Below are positions 16,303 through 23,261 of a DNA stretch of 27,461 bases, piece after piece; the first letter of the stretch is position 1, and each line of letters begins with the position of its first letter. The notes beneath the pieces were generated by a model, which was not told the DNA's origin, ran no database searches, and worked only from the letters and a program-made list of their open reading frames with translations. Both the position numbers and the translations under genes were made by a program. The stretch covers positions 1 through 27,461 of the forward strand of contig CBFHAI010000062.1 of the NCBI GenBank assembly GCA_965653565.1, in the 5' to 3' direction. The stretch is from JALCLA01 sp965653565 (GTDB lineage Bacteria > Pseudomonadota > Gammaproteobacteria > Xanthomonadales > Xanthomonadaceae).

Positions 16303-17240
16303 TCGAGACGCTCGCGCACTTCGCGCACGCCAACGGCCAGGCGCTCGAGCGCGGCCTCGGCCTCGGCGTCGAGCGGCAGGAAGCCGTTGGTGCCGAAGAA
16401 TTTCAGCAGCGGCTCGCGCGCATCCGGATCCTTCGCGGCCGCCAGCAGCACTTCGCGCAGACGCGCTTCGACGCGCGCCTCCAGGCCGGGGCGCACCACT
16501 TCGACCGCGCGCGGAAACGGCGCGGTCTGGTGGATCACGGCGAGATCTTCGCGGAAGCTTTCGGGCAGGCGGCGCAAGTCGTTCCAGTCGAGATTGGCGA
16601 AGGCGCCGGCATCGACCAGGCGTTTGTGCACCCAGGTCGAGATATTGGCTTCCGAGCGCGCGAACAGATAACCGACGCTGTCGGGCTCGGGCCGATCCAT
16701 CGGCGACAGCAGCAGATCCAGGCGCAAACCGGCATGCAGCAATTCGGCCGCCGGCGCGATGTAGGAGCTGGTGGAATAAAGGTTCTGGAACGCGATGCTG
16801 CGGCCCTTCAGATCGGCCAGCGTGCGGATGCCGCTGTCGCGCCGCACGAAGAACACGGTGTGATACGAGCCGCCGCCCCCGCGTTCGGTGGCGAGCAGGA
16901 TGTGGGCGCCGGCGCGTTCGCGATAAGCGACGGCCATCGCCGGCGTTTCGGTGAGCCAGTCGACCCGATGCCGGCGCAGGTAGCTGATCATCTGCTGCGC
17001 ATCGCGCGCCATCAGCACGCGGCCGGAGCGGATGCCGACATCGGCCATGCGCGGCACGACGTAGTCGAGCAGCGGACGCAGCGCATCGTAATCGCGTTTG
17101 GGGTCGTCGCTGATGCGGCCGAGCACGAGCGTTTCGTGCGGCGCCGCGGAGAGGTCGGCGGCGTTCGGCGGCGCGGCGCCGAGAGGTGGACATCCCAGTG
17201 CGAGCGCGAGCAGACCTAGGAAAATCCGGAGCGGCGTCAT
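16299..17240 (-). CDS. PhnD-like periplasmic substrate-binding protein
   Basis: Protein of 313 residues of the phosphate/phosphite/phosphonate-binding family (PF12974 type). It has an N-terminal signal sequence (MTPLRIFLGLLALALG), probably cleaved after the AA at 22-23. C17 lies in an atypical lipobox, so lipidation is possible but uncertain. The bilobed-protein motifs include LADLKGRSIAFQNLYSTSSY, the usual ligand-loop region, and a C-terminal LKFFGTNGFLPL. GGGAG eight bases before the ATG supports this start. No ABC permease or ATPase gene is nearby; the partner is the overlapping GGDEF-EAL gene. It therefore probably serves as a sensor co-receptor rather than a transporter component (inference). 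The ligand is unknown. Confidence 0.88.
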   Translation of the reverse strand: MTPLRIFLGLLALALGCPPLGAAPPNAADLSAAPHETLVLGRISDDPKRDYDALRPLLDYVVPRMADVGIRSGRVLMARDAQQMISYLRRHRVDWLTETPAMAVAYRERAGAHILLATERGGGGSYHTVFFVRRDSGIRTLADLKGRSIAFQNLYSTSSYIAPAAELLHAGLRLDLLLSPMDRPEPDSVGYLFARSEANISTWVHKRLVDAGAFANLDWNDLRRLPESFREDLAVIHQTAPFPRAVEVVRPGLEARVEARLREVLLAAAKDPDAREPLLKFFGTNGFLPLDAEAEAALERLAVGVREVRERLE

Positions 17241-17383
17241 GCAGGCGACTCCCGGGCGCAACCCGGGTTCAGGGAACCGCAACGAGCCTAACCGATCCGT
17301 TGCAGGATCGATAGCTGAATTCGGTGAGCGATTGCTTCGCCGCGCATTCGCGCAACCTGAAATCGCGCATCGAACGCGCGCGC

Positions 17384-18133
17384 TCAGGCCTTGCCCGACT
17401 CGCGCGCCAGACGCGCCATGCGCTGCGCATCGGCGAGGATGCCGCGCAACAGGCGCACTTCGCGCTGGTCGGGCGTGGCGCGCAGGAAGATGCGGCGCAA
17501 GCGCTGCATCGCCATCTCGGGCGCGCGGCCTTTGTGAAAATCTATGTCGGTCAGAGTCTGGTCGAGTTGCGCGAAGAAGCCTTCGAGTTCGCCCTGCGTG
17601 GCGGGCGGATCGGCCGGCGCCGCGGCCGCGGCGGCATCGCCCTGGCGCGACAGCCACGCGATGCGCAACTCGTAGCTCATCACCTGCACCGCGGCGGCGA
17701 TGTTGAGCGAGCTGTATTCGGGATCGGCCGGAATGTGGACCGCGGCGTGGCAGCGCTGCAGTTCTTCGTTCGTCAGGCCGGTGCGCTCGCGGCCGAACAG
17801 CAGCGCGGCGGGCCCGAGCGAGGCGGCATCGAGCAACTCGCCGGCGGCCTCGCGCGGCATGCGCTCGGGCAAGGCCACGGTGCGCCGACGCGCGGTGCAG
17901 CCGAGCGCGACGCGGCAGTCGGCCAGCGCTTCGTCCAGATCGGCGCAGACCTGCGCGGCATCGAGCACATCGTCCGCGCCGGCCGCCATCGCCGTCGCCT
18001 CGCGATGCGGGAACGCCTCGGGCGCCACCAGCACCAGCCGGCGCAGCCCCATCGTCTTCATCGCACGCGCCGCCGCGCCGATATTGCCGGGATGCGAGGT
18101 GCCGATCAGCACGATGCGAAGGTCTGGAACCAT
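17384..18133 (-). CDS. trmJ: tRNA (cytidine/uridine-2'-O-)-methyltransferase TrmJ
   Basis: SPOUT-class RNA methyltransferase of 249 residues. TrmJ 2'-O-methylates position 32 of several tRNAs using S-adenosylmethionine. Motif 1 is IGTSHPGNIGAAARAMKTMGL with the catalytic Arg, motif 2 is LLFGRERTGLTNEEL, and motif 3 is YSSLNIAAAVQVMSYEL, which forms the trefoil-knot cofactor site. The C-terminal extension (about residues 165-249) is the family's dimerisation/tRNA-binding helix region. It is divergent from suhB, as in E. coli and many gammaproteobacteria, which supports both identifications. Confidence 0.95.
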   Translation of the reverse strand: MVPDLRIVLIGTSHPGNIGAAARAMKTMGLRRLVLVAPEAFPHREATAMAAGADDVLDAAQVCADLDEALADCRVALGCTARRRTVALPERMPREAAGELLDAASLGPAALLFGRERTGLTNEELQRCHAAVHIPADPEYSSLNIAAAVQVMSYELRIAWLSRQGDAAAAAAPADPPATQGELEGFFAQLDQTLTDIDFHKGRAPEMAMQRLRRIFLRATPDQREVRLLRGILADAQRMARLARESGKA

Positions 18134-18174
18134 ATCGATAGCCTGTGTCCGCTCGTGAGCCCGGGCCGGGCTGT

Positions 18175-18180
18175 TACAAT
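18175..18180 (+). promoter_or_regulatory. Probable -10 element of suhB promoter
   Basis: TACAAT (5/6 match to TATAAT) lies 80 bases before the suhB start. The upstream -35 region is poor (around CTCGTG at 17-bp spacing). The spacer is a GC-rich palindrome (AGCCCG-GGC-CGGGCT). Transcription would start near 18187 and leave a leader of about 73 bases. Confidence 0.45.
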
Positions 18181-18198
18181 GCGCGCCCTTCCAGTACG

Positions 18199-18218
18199 GG
18201 TTGGCGCTGCCGCCAACC
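18199..18218 (+). promoter_or_regulatory. Hairpin in the suhB 5' leader
   Basis: GGTTGGCG (18199-18206) and CGCCAACC (18211-18218) form a perfect 8-bp stem with a CTGC loop, inside the predicted 5' untranslated leader of suhB. No T-run follows, so it is not an intrinsic terminator. It may influence leader-based control of suhB. Confidence 0.55.
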
Positions 18219-18260
18219 GCGTCAGCGACCCCGTCTTAGCCGCAAGCGCCGTCGAAAACC

Positions 18261-19079
18261 ATGCAAAAGCCCGCCGTCACCGTCATGGTCAAGGCCGCCC
18301 GCCAGGCCGGCAACATCATCCTGCGCCATGTGGGACGACTGGAAAACCTGAATGTCGTGGAGAAATCCCGGCAGGACTACGCCAGCGAAGTCGACAGCCT
18401 GGCCGAGGCCGAGATCATAAAGGAACTCAAGCGCGCCTTTCCCGACCACGCCTTCCTCGGCGAGGAAAGCGGCCAGGTCGGCAAATCGCGCCACACCTTC
18501 GTGATCGACCCGCTCGACGGCACCAGCAACTTCCTGCGCGGCTTCCCGCACTACTGCGTCTCCATCGCGCTGCTGGAAAACGGCGAACCGCTGCATGGCG
18601 TGATCTACGATCCGCTGCGCAACGAGATCTTCACCGCCACCCGCGGCAGCGGCGCCTTCCTCAACGACCGCCGCCTGCGCATCGGCACCCGCGCCGAAAT
18701 CACCGGCGCCATGATCGCCACCGGCTTCCCGCCGCGCGAACGCAAACGCATGCCGGCGCATCTGGAAGCGGTTCGCGTGCTGCTGGCCGATGCCGAGGAC
18801 GTGCGACGCTCCGGCTCGGCGGCGCTCGATCTGGCTTACGTGGCGTGTGGGCGTGTCGATGCTTATTTCGAAGCCGGCGTGAAGGCCTGGGATATCGCGG
18901 CCGGCGTGTTGCTGGTGCGCGAGGCCGGCGGGCGCTGCTGCGATTTCCGCGGCGGCACCGATAGTCTCAACAACGGGCAGATCGTCGCGGCCAATTTGAA
19001 GTTGAGCGATGCGTTGCAGAAGACGCTGGTTTCGACCGGGTATGCGGCGGAGTTTGATGTGAAGTTGACGAAGGACTGA
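18261..19079 (+). CDS. suhB: Inositol-1-monophosphatase family protein SuhB
   Basis: Protein of 272 residues with the Mg2+-dependent phosphatase motifs of the IMPase family: GEESG, DPLDGTSNFLRGFPHYCVSIAL and WDIAAGVLLVREAGG. SuhB hydrolyses inositol phosphates in vitro. In E. coli it is also a component of the Nus-factor antitermination complex for rRNA transcription. The genomic position beside trmJ identifies it as the suhB orthologue rather than another IMPase. The ATG at 18261 matches the usual N terminus (MQKPAVTVMVKAARQAG). A terminator follows at 19094-19118. Confidence 0.96.
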   Translation: MQKPAVTVMVKAARQAGNIILRHVGRLENLNVVEKSRQDYASEVDSLAEAEIIKELKRAFPDHAFLGEESGQVGKSRHTFVIDPLDGTSNFLRGFPHYCVSIALLENGEPLHGVIYDPLRNEIFTATRGSGAFLNDRRLRIGTRAEITGAMIATGFPPRERKRMPAHLEAVRVLLADAEDVRRSGSAALDLAYVACGRVDAYFEAGVKAWDIAAGVLLVREAGGRCCDFRGGTDSLNNGQIVAANLKLSDALQKTLVSTGYAAEFDVKLTKD

Positions 19080-19093
19080 TTGGAGGTTGGGGG

Positions 19094-19118
19094 TCGACGC
19101 CACCGGTGTCGATTTTTT
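19094..19118 (+). terminator. Rho-independent terminator of suhB
   Basis: TCGACGCC and GGTGTCGA pair over 8 positions (one G-T wobble) around the loop ACC, immediately followed by six Ts (19113-19118). It begins 15 bases after the suhB stop, in a gap convergent with the ybbP-like permease gene. Confidence 0.8.
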
Positions 19119-19213
19119 GTATTGCTGCGTAGACGAGAACCTGGTGGTTCTTAGCTCCGTAGGAATCCAGTGACGGTAGGTTTGCGTCGGGCATCCAGGT
19201 TATGCCACGTCAC

Positions 19214-21718
19214 CTACATCTGCAGCGCCCGCAAGGTCTGCGAGGGCGGCGCGGCGGCGATGCGGCGTGTGGCGAACAGCCCGGTGAGCGTCACCGCCAC
19301 CACGCCCAGGCCGCCGCCGGCGAGCGCCAGGCGCCAGTCGGGCGCCCAGGATTGCTCGAACACTTCGGTCGCGATCACGCCCGACAGCGTGGCCGCCGCC
19401 ATCGCCGCGGTGAGCCCGGCGATCAACCCGAGCGCGGCGAATTCGGCCGCATGCGCGAAACGCAATTGCCCGCGGCTCGCGCCGAGCACGCGCATCACGC
19501 CGCCTTCGAGCAAGCGTTCGTCCTGCGTGCTGGTGACCGCCGCGGCCAGCACCAGCAAGCCTGCAACCAGGGTGAAATAGAAAACGTATTCGACCGCATC
19601 GGCCACTTGGTTCGCGGTGTTGCGCACCTGATCAATCACCGCGTCGACATCAATCACCGAAACGTTCGGATAGGCGCGCACCAGCGCATCGGTGGTCGCG
19701 ACATCGCCGCGCGGCACTTTCACCGCGGTGATGAAACTGGCCGAGTAGCCTTCCAGCGAACCGGGCGACGCGACCACGAAGAAATTCGGCTGGAAGCTTT
19801 CCCAATCGACGCGCCGCAGACTGGTGACGGCGGCTTCGAAACGCTGGCCGGCGATGTCGAACGCGACGCGATCGCCGAGTTTCCAGCCGAGCGCTTCGGC
19901 CAGTCCTTCCTCGACCGACACTTCCGGCGAAGCACTCCCTTCGGCCGGCCACAATTTGCCCGACGTGATCTCGTTGTCGCTGTCACGCAGCGTCGCCGCC
20001 CACGACAGATTGAATTCGCGTTCGGCCAGCCGCTGCGCGCGCTCGCCGCGCGCCTTGTAATCCTCGCCCTGCACCGCCTCGCCGTTCACTTCGACCAGAC
20101 GGCCGCGGATCATCGGATACAGGGTCGGCTCGCTCTCGCTGCTCGCGGCGAGCAGCGTACGCGCACCGTCCACCTGATCGGGCTGCACGTTGATGACGAA
20201 GCGATTCGGTGCATCGACCGGCAACGATTGCTGCCAGCGCGCGAGCAGATCGGTGCGCACCAGCGTGAGCAACAGGATCGCCATCAAGCCCAGGCCGAGC
20301 GCCGACACCTGCACCACGCTCGCGAACGGGCGGCGGCCGACATTCGCCAGGCCGTAACGCCACGGACCGCGCAGCCGCGTGCGCAGCGCACGCAGCGAAT
20401 ACACCAGCGCCAGCGCCAGCAACGCGAGCACGACGAGCGTCGCCGCGATGCCACCGAGCATCGTGACGCCGAGCGTCGCCGAGCCGGCCTTCCACCACAA
20501 CAACGCGCCCATGCCGATCACGCCGGCGAGCGCGGCGAGCACCGCACTCGGCTCCACGCCGCCGATGTCGCGCCGCAACACACGCAGCGCCGGCACGCGG
20601 CGCAATGCCAGCACCGGCGGCAATGCGAAGGTCAGCAACACCAGCAGGCCGATCGCGAGGCCTTCGAGCGCCGGCAGCGGGCCGGCCGCCGGAATCGCGA
20701 TGCCCAGCACCGTTTCGAGCCAGCCGCCGAGCAGCCACTGCACGACATAGGCAGCGATCACACCGAGCACGCTGCCGCCCACGCCGAGCAGGATCAATTC
20801 GCTGGCGTAGATGCCGGCCAGCGTGCGCTGGCTCGCACCGACGCAGCGCATCACCGCGCAGCCGTCGAGATGGCGCGCACTGTGACGGCGCGCCGCCATC
20901 GCGACCGCGACCGCCGACAACACCACGGAAACCAGGGCGGCAAGGCCGAGGAAGCGATCGGCACGTTCGAGCGCGCTGCGGATCTCCGGCCGCGCATCGG
21001 CGATGGTTTCGATGCGCTGGCCGCGACCGAGCGAGGCCTTCGTCGCATCGACCCAGCGCTGTGCCGCGGCGGCGTCGCCGGCGATCACGAGGCGGTAGGT
21101 GATGCGGCTGCCTTCCTGCACCAGGCCGGTCGATGCGAGATCGTCGAGATTGAGGAAAACGCGCGGCGCGACGTTGAAATAGTCGAGCGCCGCGTCGGGT
21201 TCCTGCAGCACGATCGCGGCCAGGCGGAATTCCGCGCTGCCGAGTTTGAGCGTGTCGCCGACCTGGCTGCCGAGCGATTGCGCGCCGCTGCGCGACAGCC
21301 AGGCGGTGCCGCGTTCGGGCGCGCCGACCGCCTCGCGCGGCGTGCCGCCGAGCGCATCGGCGACGCGGAACGAACCGCGCAACGGGTAATCGGCGCCGAG
21401 TGCGCGCACATCCGACAAACGCAAGGCACTGCCGGTGCGCAACATGCTGGGAAACGATTGCGTTTCGGCCATGCGCAAACCGAGTTCGCCGGCGCGGTCG
21501 CGCGCGACGTCGTCGATCGGTTCGTCGGCGCGCAACACCGCGTCGCCGCCGAGCAGGCGATTGGCTTCGAGGGCGAGCGCGCGTTCGGCGCGATCGGTGA
21601 GGAAGCCGACCGCCGTCACCGCCATCACCGCGAGCAGCAGCGCGCCGAGCAGCACGCGTACTTCGCCGGCGCGCAGATCGCGCCGCAAAAAGCGCCATCC
21701 CAGGCGCAGCGCGATCAC
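19214..21718 (-). CDS. ybbP: ABC transporter permease, FtsX/YbbP family
   Basis: Inner-membrane protein of 834 residues with the YbbP layout. It has an N-terminal membrane helix (GEVRVLLGALLLAVMAVTAVGF), a large periplasmic domain (about 45-265), a first FtsX core of several helices (about 270-440), a second periplasmic domain (about 490-700), and a C-terminal FtsX domain with three helices (about 705-834). It pairs with the YbbA-like ATPase encoded just upstream. The start is GTG at 21718, overlapping the ybbA stop (GTGA), so translation is coupled. Type VII ABC systems of this kind do mechanical work across the envelope rather than classical transport. The conserved tesA-ybbA-ybbP clustering suggests a link to lipid or lysophospholipid metabolism, but the substrate is not established. 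Confidence 0.92.
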   Translation of the reverse strand: MIALRLGWRFLRRDLRAGEVRVLLGALLLAVMAVTAVGFLTDRAERALALEANRLLGGDAVLRADEPIDDVARDRAGELGLRMAETQSFPSMLRTGSALRLSDVRALGADYPLRGSFRVADALGGTPREAVGAPERGTAWLSRSGAQSLGSQVGDTLKLGSAEFRLAAIVLQEPDAALDYFNVAPRVFLNLDDLASTGLVQEGSRITYRLVIAGDAAAAQRWVDATKASLGRGQRIETIADARPEIRSALERADRFLGLAALVSVVLSAVAVAMAARRHSARHLDGCAVMRCVGASQRTLAGIYASELILLGVGGSVLGVIAAYVVQWLLGGWLETVLGIAIPAAGPLPALEGLAIGLLVLLTFALPPVLALRRVPALRVLRRDIGGVEPSAVLAALAGVIGMGALLWWKAGSATLGVTMLGGIAATLVVLALLALALVYSLRALRTRLRGPWRYGLANVGRRPFASVVQVSALGLGLMAILLLTLVRTDLLARWQQSLPVDAPNRFVINVQPDQVDGARTLLAASSESEPTLYPMIRGRLVEVNGEAVQGEDYKARGERAQRLAEREFNLSWAATLRDSDNEITSGKLWPAEGSASPEVSVEEGLAEALGWKLGDRVAFDIAGQRFEAAVTSLRRVDWESFQPNFFVVASPGSLEGYSASFITAVKVPRGDVATTDALVRAYPNVSVIDVDAVIDQVRNTANQVADAVEYVFYFTLVAGLLVLAAAVTSTQDERLLEGGVMRVLGASRGQLRFAHAAEFAALGLIAGLTAAMAAATLSGVIATEVFEQSWAPDWRLALAGGGLGVVAVTLTGLFATRRIAAAPPSQTLRALQM

Positions 21719-22422
21719 GCCGACACCAGACGGCCGTGATCCAACCGCAACGTGCGCGTGCAGCGCGCCGCGAGATGTTCATCGTGCGTGACGAGCACCA
21801 GCGTGGTGCCCGACTGCGCGTTGAGCTCGAACAGCAGATCGATCACCGCATCGCCGGTGGCGGCATCGAGATTGCCGGTGGGTTCGTCGGCGAACAGCAC
21901 TTCCGGACGCATCACGAAGGCGCGCGCCAGCGCCACGCGCTGCTGCTCGCCGCCGGAAAGCTGGCGCGGATAATGCGTCAGGCGTTCGCCGAGGCCGACG
22001 CGCTCGAGAATCGCGCGCGCCGCCACTTCGGGCTTGCGCTCGCCGCGCAGTTCGAGCGGCAGCATCGCGTTTTCGAGCGCGGTGAGCGCCGGCAGCAGCT
22101 GGAAACTCTGGAACACGAAGCCGACGCGTTCGCCGCGCAGTTTGGCGCGGCCGTCTTCATCGAGCTTCGACAGGGCCACGCCGGCCAGATGCACTTCGCC
22201 CGACGAGGGCCGATCGAGGCCGGCCAGCAGCGACAGCAAGGTCGATTTGCCCGACCCCGATGCGCCCACGATCGCGACCGCTTCGCCGGCGTTCACCGCG
22301 AAACTCACGTCATCGAGTATGGTCAGTTCCCCCGCCGGCAGGCCGACTCGTTTGCCCAGGGCGCGGGCCTCGATGGCCACGCGGGCCAGCGCCGCAGGCG
22401 ATGCATCGGCGAAACTATCCAT
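21715..22422 (-). CDS. ybbA: ABC transporter ATP-binding protein, YbbA/LolD-like
   Basis: Cytosolic ATPase of 235 residues from the start at 22422, or 241 from the ATG at 22440; neither has a clear ribosome-binding site. Visible motifs are Walker A GASGSGKSTL, Q-loop VFQSFQLLPALTALEN, signature LSGGEQQRVALARA, Walker B EVLFADEPTGNLD and the switch histidine in LVTHDEHLAARC. These are typical of MacB/LolD/YbbA-type ATPases that energise FtsX-like permeases. It overlaps ybbP by 4 nt and is divergent from tesA with about 37 bases between starts, the same arrangement as in E. coli. Confidence 0.94.
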   Translation of the reverse strand: MDSFADASPAALARVAIEARALGKRVGLPAGELTILDDVSFAVNAGEAVAIVGASGSGKSTLLSLLAGLDRPSSGEVHLAGVALSKLDEDGRAKLRGERVGFVFQSFQLLPALTALENAMLPLELRGERKPEVAARAILERVGLGERLTHYPRQLSGGEQQRVALARAFVMRPEVLFADEPTGNLDAATGDAVIDLLFELNAQSGTTLVLVTHDEHLAARCTRTLRLDHGRLVSA

Positions 22423-22444
22423 CGATCGATCCGGATTCATGGCG

Positions 22445-22450
22445 AAGGAG
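22445..22450 (+). promoter_or_regulatory. Ribosome-binding site that decides the tesA start
   Basis: AAGGAG lies nine bases before the ATG at 22460. This favours that ATG over the in-frame one at 22439, which would place the Shine-Dalgarno inside the coding region. Confidence 0.75.
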
Positions 22451-22459
22451 TTCCAGACA

Positions 22460-23131
22460 ATGTGGGCTGCTGCAGGTTGGCGCAAGAGTGCTGAAAGTCT
22501 CGTCGCCGCGCTTTGCCTGGCGCTGGCGCCGGGCGCGATTTTCGCCGCGGACGGCACGACGGGCGCGGCGCCGAAACAGGTGCTGGTGATGGGCGATTCG
22601 CTGTCGGCCGCCTACGGCCTGGCGGCCGAACAGGGCTGGGTGCATCTGCTCAATGAGCGCCTGGAAAAGCTCGCACCCGGCTGGAACGTGGTGAATGCGA
22701 GCATCAGCGGCGAAACCACGGCCGGCGGCGCGGCGCGCATCGATGCGGCGCTGAAGCAGCATTCGCCGGAACTGGTCGTGATCGAACTGGGCGCCAACGA
22801 CGCCTTGCGCGGCCTGCCGATCGAACATGCCAGCGCCAATCTCGAACGCATGATCGTGGCCTCGGAAAAAGCCGGCGCGCAGGTGATGCTGATCGGCATC
22901 CGTATCCCGCCGAACTACGGCCCCGAGTACGCGCAGGCGCTCGAAACCATGTACGTGGATCTGGCGAAAAAATATTCGACGCCGCTGCTGCCCTTCCTGC
23001 TCGAACCGATCGCGCGCGACCGCAGCAACTTCCTACCCGACAACCTGCATCCGACCGCGCAGGCGCAGCCGAAACTGCTCGACCATGTGTGGAGCGTGCT
23101 GCAGAAGTCGGTGCAGACGACGTCGCGTTGA
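22460..23131 (+). CDS. tesA: Periplasmic acyl-CoA thioesterase I / lysophospholipase (SGNH hydrolase)
   Basis: Protein of 223 residues with a signal peptide ending in APGAIFA-AD (about residue 30). It is an SGNH/GDSL esterase: block I VMGDSLSAAYGL with nucleophile S47, block II ISGETTAGG supplying the oxyanion Gly, block III ELGANDALRG, and block V DNLHPTAQAQ with D194 and H197. TesA enzymes (thioesterase I/protease I/lysophospholipase L1) cleave acyl thioesters and lysophospholipids in the periplasm. The length and the divergent ybbA/ybbP neighbours match E. coli tesA. Confidence 0.95.
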   Translation: MWAAAGWRKSAESLVAALCLALAPGAIFAADGTTGAAPKQVLVMGDSLSAAYGLAAEQGWVHLLNERLEKLAPGWNVVNASISGETTAGGAARIDAALKQHSPELVVIELGANDALRGLPIEHASANLERMIVASEKAGAQVMLIGIRIPPNYGPEYAQALETMYVDLAKKYSTPLLPFLLEPIARDRSNFLPDNLHPTAQAQPKLLDHVWSVLQKSVQTTSR

Positions 23132-23171
23132 CCGCTGACACCTGATCGCTGAAACCCGCGCGCTGGCGTTC

Positions 23172-23216
23172 CCTTCTCCCACCGGGAGAAGGTGGCGCGC
23201 AGCGCCTGACGAGGGC
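23172..23216. repeat. Palindromic dispersed repeat between tesA and S9 peptidase
   Basis: CCTTCTCCC (23172-23180) and GGGAGAAGG (23184-23192) form a perfect 9-bp stem with an ACC loop, followed by a second small stem, GGCGC-GCA-GCGCC, and then GACGAGGG. It lies in the convergent gap between tesA and the S9 peptidase gene. This pattern is familiar to me as a high-copy intergenic repeat in Xanthomonadaceae. It may serve as a shared 3' stem. Confidence 0.7.
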
Positions 23217-23261
23217 CCGGTCCCAGCCCTTTGCAGCAACCAGCGAAACCGCAAAAAACCG

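Noticed and set aside
14191..17193. A 1000-codon open frame that would fuse an upstream segment to the GGDEF-EAL protein
   Set aside because: The N-terminal ~300 residues are arginine-rich shadow sequence in the wrong frame of the PhnD-like gene. The true start is the ATG overlapping that gene's stop, directly followed by a membrane helix.
17241..17657. A 139-codon N-terminal extension of the PhnD-like protein
   Set aside because: It overlaps the end of trmJ and has low-complexity Arg/Ala composition. The ATG at 17240 has a Shine-Dalgarno and begins a proper signal peptide.
19202..21739. An 845-codon plus-strand open frame antisense to the permease gene
   Set aside because: It is rich in Arg, Gln and His and is a shadow of the permease codon pattern, which is common in high-GC DNA. 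It has no domain or start signal.
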